Shown here: positions 60,082 through 64,000 of the stretch, in pieces
Numbering within the stretch: the first letter of the stretch is position 1
Layout of the letters: each line of letters begins with the position of its first letter
NCBI GenBank assembly: GCA_905147135.1
Contig: LR990050.1
Location: forward strand, 1,748,501 to 1,812,500
DNA: 64,000 nucleotides
Source of the DNA: Blastobasis lacticolella
Lineage: Eukaryota > Arthropoda > Insecta > Lepidoptera > Blastobasidae
Reading direction: 5' to 3'
Notes under the pieces: model-generated
The model's database searches: none
What the model saw: only the letters and a program-made list of their open reading frames with translations
Told to the model about the DNA's origin: nothing
Position numbers and translations under genes: made by a program

Positions 60082-61957
60082 TGTAACATATATTTCTCGA
60101 CTGAGAAATATCAGTCAACGCATGGCTGTATGATGACTGATTCCCTTTGCCGAAATGTCAATTTTAGAAAACTAAACGCTAGTGTTGCTGACATAAAACT
60201 AATTTCCTGCAAAAATAAATAAAGTATAAACATTTTTTTTTATGGTTGATTCCATTTCATTTTCTCTTTAAGTATTTTACATTCTATAACTGAAATGTTA
60301 TAGAATGGATAATTGGTTTTATCTCAGAGTCACCAAATTGGTCTTTGGTCTTTTTATTACAGGTTCCGATGGAGTTGAATCGGAATTACGTCAATTGATA
60401 TTACATAGATTCGTTTCAGGTTGCCTGTAATCCTTTTATTTGGGTGAAACTTGGCCTTCACCTTAATTTGAATTGTTCGTTTCTAGCGTCACCGTTTGGC
60501 TGTATGATTTTTTTACCTTTCGCTGAATTTCGATAAAAGTTATAGCTTGACAACCCCAAGCCGTTTTTTTGTTATAGGTTTTATTTGCGAGTAGGTTAGG
60601 GCGGAGGCCGAGGAATAAAGCCCGGAGCACGCGGGTTCTCAGTCCTTTTGCCTGACCGAAGCCCCCACAGTTACTGGTGTCTTGTTAAAAATAAATACCT
60701 AGTGAATCTCGTAAGTGTTATCGGAGCCGCTAGATTTCATTGTTGTTTGTTTGCGCGGTGCTAATTCCTTAATATTTTCAGCAGAACCAGTCAGAATAGT
60801 GATAGATATTGTGGAAAATATTGTGTCCACGTGTTGTCGGCTACGTCCTGCCCGAAAGGCGGCCACGCACATGCGACTGCGCAGCACATGCTAGCCTGTC
60901 ACCTTTCCAAACAAACGGGACACTGCGGTAGTTGGTGGTGAGAGTATTCTCCCGGAATTTCCCACGTAAGTAGCATATCGCGATGGCTTGTTGACATCCG
61001 CGTGGCGCGATGAAGCCCATGTTAACCTTTTTGGTGTTTTCAGCCGACGTAGTGTAGGAGGCACGCCTCCTACCGTCCCGCGCCCAGTTGCCTACGCCCG
61101 TCGCCAGTGGCCGCGACGCGTAGGAAACTTTGGGACCCACCTCCAACAGGTAAGCAAGCTTTACTTGGCTATTTCTCCATCCCGCTGTTAAGTGATTGAA
61201 GCTGTGCCACGCGAGGCCTAGCATGGCCCCGTCTTGTCGTTATGCCACGTTATGTCGTTGGAGGTTATGCCGCGCGACCTGTCGTGACCGCGTGTTACAG
61301 TGCTTTGCTTATTTCTGCCACCCATCATCATCTGGTGTTGGAGGTTATGCCGCGCGACCTGTCGTGACCGCGTGCTGCACTGCCTTTGCTAAATCCTGCC
61401 ACCTTACATCATCTGGCGTTGGAGGTTATGCCGCTAGCCTGGCATGCCGCACGCTTTTGCTTCTTTATCCCTGTTAGTGACAGCCTATTGTCGCACCCAA
61501 AGCCAGCTGAGAACGAATAGATTGCTCGCTTCCTTTATATTATTTTCCCCCCTGAATGATTGCAACGGTGTGATCATTTCAGGAGGTGCTTGGTACCAGC
61601 CCATAATTGGGGTTGAGCGGCCGTCTGCTTGGAGCAGTTCTGGCCAGAAGCTCCAGGGGATGCTCCTGCTCGACTTTAGTCAAGACTCCTTGACAGGCAG
61701 CTGAGTGAATTTAAATATAAAATATTATAGACTCCTCGTATGCGTTATCGATCAAACCCTCTATGTAACCCTTGTATTAATATAATCTGTAATTAGATTA
61801 TTTATAGCCGCTATAACCTAAGGCCATTTTGTGTGCAATAATAATAAAGCAGTTCATTCAAATTCAAACACCATCTTTCATTCCGAGCCTCTAGGTTAAG
61901 CGCTACTTCACCCACTAAAATTATAAACATTACATGAGCAAAAATATAAACATTACA
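60082..61957 (+). repeat. Candidate 5' LTR, 1876 bp
   Basis: Starts TGTAACATATATTTC with a short hairpin ('atatttctcgactgagaaat') and ends AAACATTACA directly before the primer-binding site. 'gaataaagcc' (60612-60621) is a possible polyadenylation signal. 'ataaacattacatg' occurs twice at the end (61923-61936 and 61946-61959), so the LTR end could be 23 bases earlier. The GC-rich middle has short unrelated frames. Confidence 0.6.
61257..61440. repeat. Tandem repeat of 80-81 bp inside the LTR
   Basis: 'gttggaggttatgccgcgcg' starts at 61257 and 61337 and, in a diverged form, at 61418; the second half of each unit contains 'catcatctgg'. Confidence 0.8.
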
Positions 61958-61973
61958 TGGCGCCCGAACAGAG
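61958..61973 (+). other. Primer-binding site, tRNA-Lys type
   Basis: TGGCGCCCGAACAG (then AG) matches 14 bases of the complement of the 3' end of tRNA-Lys(UUU), the primer for reverse transcription. It begins immediately after the LTR terminus. Confidence 0.8.
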
Positions 61974-63620
61974 TAATTAGAGAGTATACTCACAATTTTG
62001 AGTTTTTGCTACATAATTGGAGTCTGATCGATAACGTATATTCACCATTGCTTAATAGATTTAAGTTTAATGGTTTATTACTTATTTTGGTAAATGTTAA
62101 TATTTTTTACAGTATTAGGTCTACTTAAGGACAGTGTACTAAATAACTTGCAAGCATTATTTTAATAAGTACTTGTAATATATCATTGTAGCTCTGCTAC
62201 ATTTAAACAATTTATTTTTGGCTAAATGCTAATAGGCATTTTAAATAGTTCTGACTGGTTGAGGTGAATTTTTTTTATTTCCATTTGATGCAGTAGTTTT
62301 TTTTTTTAGTGTAACTCTTATAAACATTCTTATGTGATGAGTTCACTTTTTAATTATCGATTCCTTCATTCAAGTTTATTTATCTACTTTGCTGCATCAT
62401 ACATACATACATACTTACCTAATAAGTATAACAATTTTAGTCACAGTAAGTGGCTGAAGTCAAATTATTTGAATATTTTAAATGTTATTTACCTAGAATA
62501 ACATAAGTAACAGACACGGGGGTCAAGGCAAAGGCACTTTTGTTGTAATAAAATTGAATATTTTTCATATCTTGTTTTGTTTACATTAAATTTAGGTTCA
62601 GTTTTGTTGCAACAAATTTTATTATTTAAGTTTTATAGTACACCATACATACTATGGATACTATAACTTTAGTAAGTAAGTTCTTACCTACTTAGTTTAT
62701 TACACTATTTATACATAGTATTTTTATTAATAAGTGTGATGATAAACACAGAACAAATTTTCATATAAGTATTGAAACACTAAGTAACAATGACTTTTAA
62801 GAATTTAGTTAGGTATGTACACCTTAATTTTTCTATAGGTCTGTTTTACAAGATACTATGTAACAAGTCACATTGAGTAACTTGATTTGGTTATTTATAC
62901 CTACTTGTTTTACTGACATGTAGTAACTTATCTCTCATTAACTTTTACTTTATTATTTAAACATACTTGTTACAAGGTATGTAACTATTTGTACTTTTGT
63001 TGTATGGAACCCGCTTGAAAATACTTAAAATCTAATATTAAGACTGGCTCCTCGCTAGCCAACTTGGACTCATATTATATTGTGTTGACAGTTATACTAT
63101 ACCTACATTTGTTCATATAGATAAAGAATATTTTTATTATGGAATAAATTTCACATTCATTGCAAATTTTTAAAAATTTAAATTTACTTTTCTCTAAAAA
63201 TTAATTATGATAATTTTGTACTGATCGATCATGCATACCTACTTATAACCTTATAACTTAAAACTTTACTTCTTTCAACTGCTTTTGGGAATTACAGCTG
63301 GATTTCTTTTAAAATAATATTGACCTACTACAACTTTAGACTACAGCTTATAGGTGATTGCCCTTGCTTATAATTTTCAGCTGTGCACTTACTTCAGCGT
63401 TTTTAGCCTTCACTATCTTCAGCTTTGCTTGAGGGTGCTTTAAATTTTTATTTCAGGGTTTTTCAAATTTTTTTTAGATTCCAACTTTTAGGTTCCAAGT
63501 TGTGCGACGTGGTTCCAGTCACATATCTACATCTATGTTACAGCTGGCGGTCCAATAAAAGTTTTTTATTATTTTTATAGACTTACTGTAAGCAGACACT
63601 TACAGATATTTTCATTTTAT
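61974..63620 (+). other. AT-rich leader of the LTR element
   Basis: No coding frame beyond about 65 codons. Short tracts such as 'catacatacatacatac' (62399-62414) and many T-rich runs. Confidence 0.5.
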
Positions 63621-63626
63621 CCCTAT

Positions 63627-64000
63627 TGTTGCTGCATACCAGCATCTACTTTATAACAGTAGTGTTACACCCTAACATTTACTTGTCTACCTTTTGTTGC
63701 TGCACCCCAGCATCTACTTCTCACAGTGATGTTATAACCTAACATTTACTTGTCTACCCTTTTGTTGCTGCACTCCAGCATCTACTTCATAACAGTGATG
63801 TTATAACCTAACATTTACTGAAATTTACCCTTTTGTTGCTGCACTCCAGCATCTACTTCATAACAGTGATGTTATAACCTAACATCGACTGAAATTTACC
63901 CTTTTGTTGCTGCATTCCAGCATCTACTTCATAACAGTGATGTTATAACCTAACATCTACTGATATTTACCCTTTTGTTGCTGCACTCCAGCATCTACTT
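63627..64000. repeat. Minisatellite, 68-71-bp units, continues past the window
   Basis: 'tgttgctgca' starts at 63627, 63695, 63763, 63834, 63905 and 63976; each unit carries 'ccagcatctactt' and 'cagtgatgttataacctaac'. Later units are more alike than the first. Confidence 0.92.

Larger units (their letters stand above)
60082..64000 (+). mobile_element. LTR retrotransposon, 5' portion (runs off the window)
   Basis: A TG...CA long terminal repeat is followed at once by a tRNA-Lys-type primer-binding site and a long AT-rich leader with a minisatellite. It begins exactly where copy B departs from copy A inside an S2 SINE; GTAT is the expected target duplication. No gag or pol is in view, so the family (Gypsy or BEL/Pao) is open. 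Confidence 0.7.

Noticed and set aside
60841..61224. 127-codon minus-strand frame within the LTR
   Set aside because: It lies in a candidate LTR, opposite to the element's direction, with no family resemblance.

Overview
The window reads as nuclear DNA of an insect, most probably a moth or butterfly. It is AT-rich and intron-dominated, with no bacterial operons. It is saturated with short interspersed repeats of lepidopteran type, several non-LTR retrotransposons, foldback elements and at least one LTR retrotransposon. The only convincing host protein-coding content is a set of small exons, all on the minus strand, that encode parts of a pickpocket-type (PPK) DEG/ENaC sodium channel.

Layout. 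Bases 1-27056 (copy A) and about 27925-60081 (copy B) are two versions of one segment in direct orientation, offset by about 27.9 kb at the start. Homologous landmarks occur in the same order throughout. The copies differ by scattered substitutions and by large insertions private to one copy. Copy A alone carries a 3.4-kb TG...CA insertion (5575-9011) with a LINE nested in it, a 5'-truncated LINE (13985-14622), and a 5.4-kb element with terminal inverted repeats and TA target duplications (21218-26586). Copy B alone carries a 4.2-kb LINE (30305-34531), a 0.6-kb insertion (36289-36854), a 5.1-kb insertion with 24-bp flanking repeats (37307-42362), a short repeat (46962-47206) and a near-intact 5.1-kb CR1-like LINE (48272-53413). 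For most of these the other copy preserves the empty site, so boundaries and several target duplications can be read directly. At 60082 an LTR retrotransposon begins and runs off the right edge.

Genes. Minus-strand exons give a PPK gene whose first recognised exon is at 59440 and whose TM2 exon ends at 26715 (gene B). Its sister gene A starts at 21044 and leaves the window on the left. A third TM2 exon at 59740-59981 ends a gene C that lies to the right. This is a head-to-tail arrangement, with the 3' end of one gene lying only about 0.3 kb upstream of the next gene's first exon in the undisrupted copy. Exons for the CxW/extracellular-finger region and the CLPxC region were not found, so the models are incomplete.

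The main caution is that the A/B duplication may be two haplotypes of a heterozygous individual left side by side by the assembler. In that case the insertion differences are allelic polymorphisms. Either way at least two tandem PPK genes are implied, because a TM2 exon lies directly upstream of exon 1.
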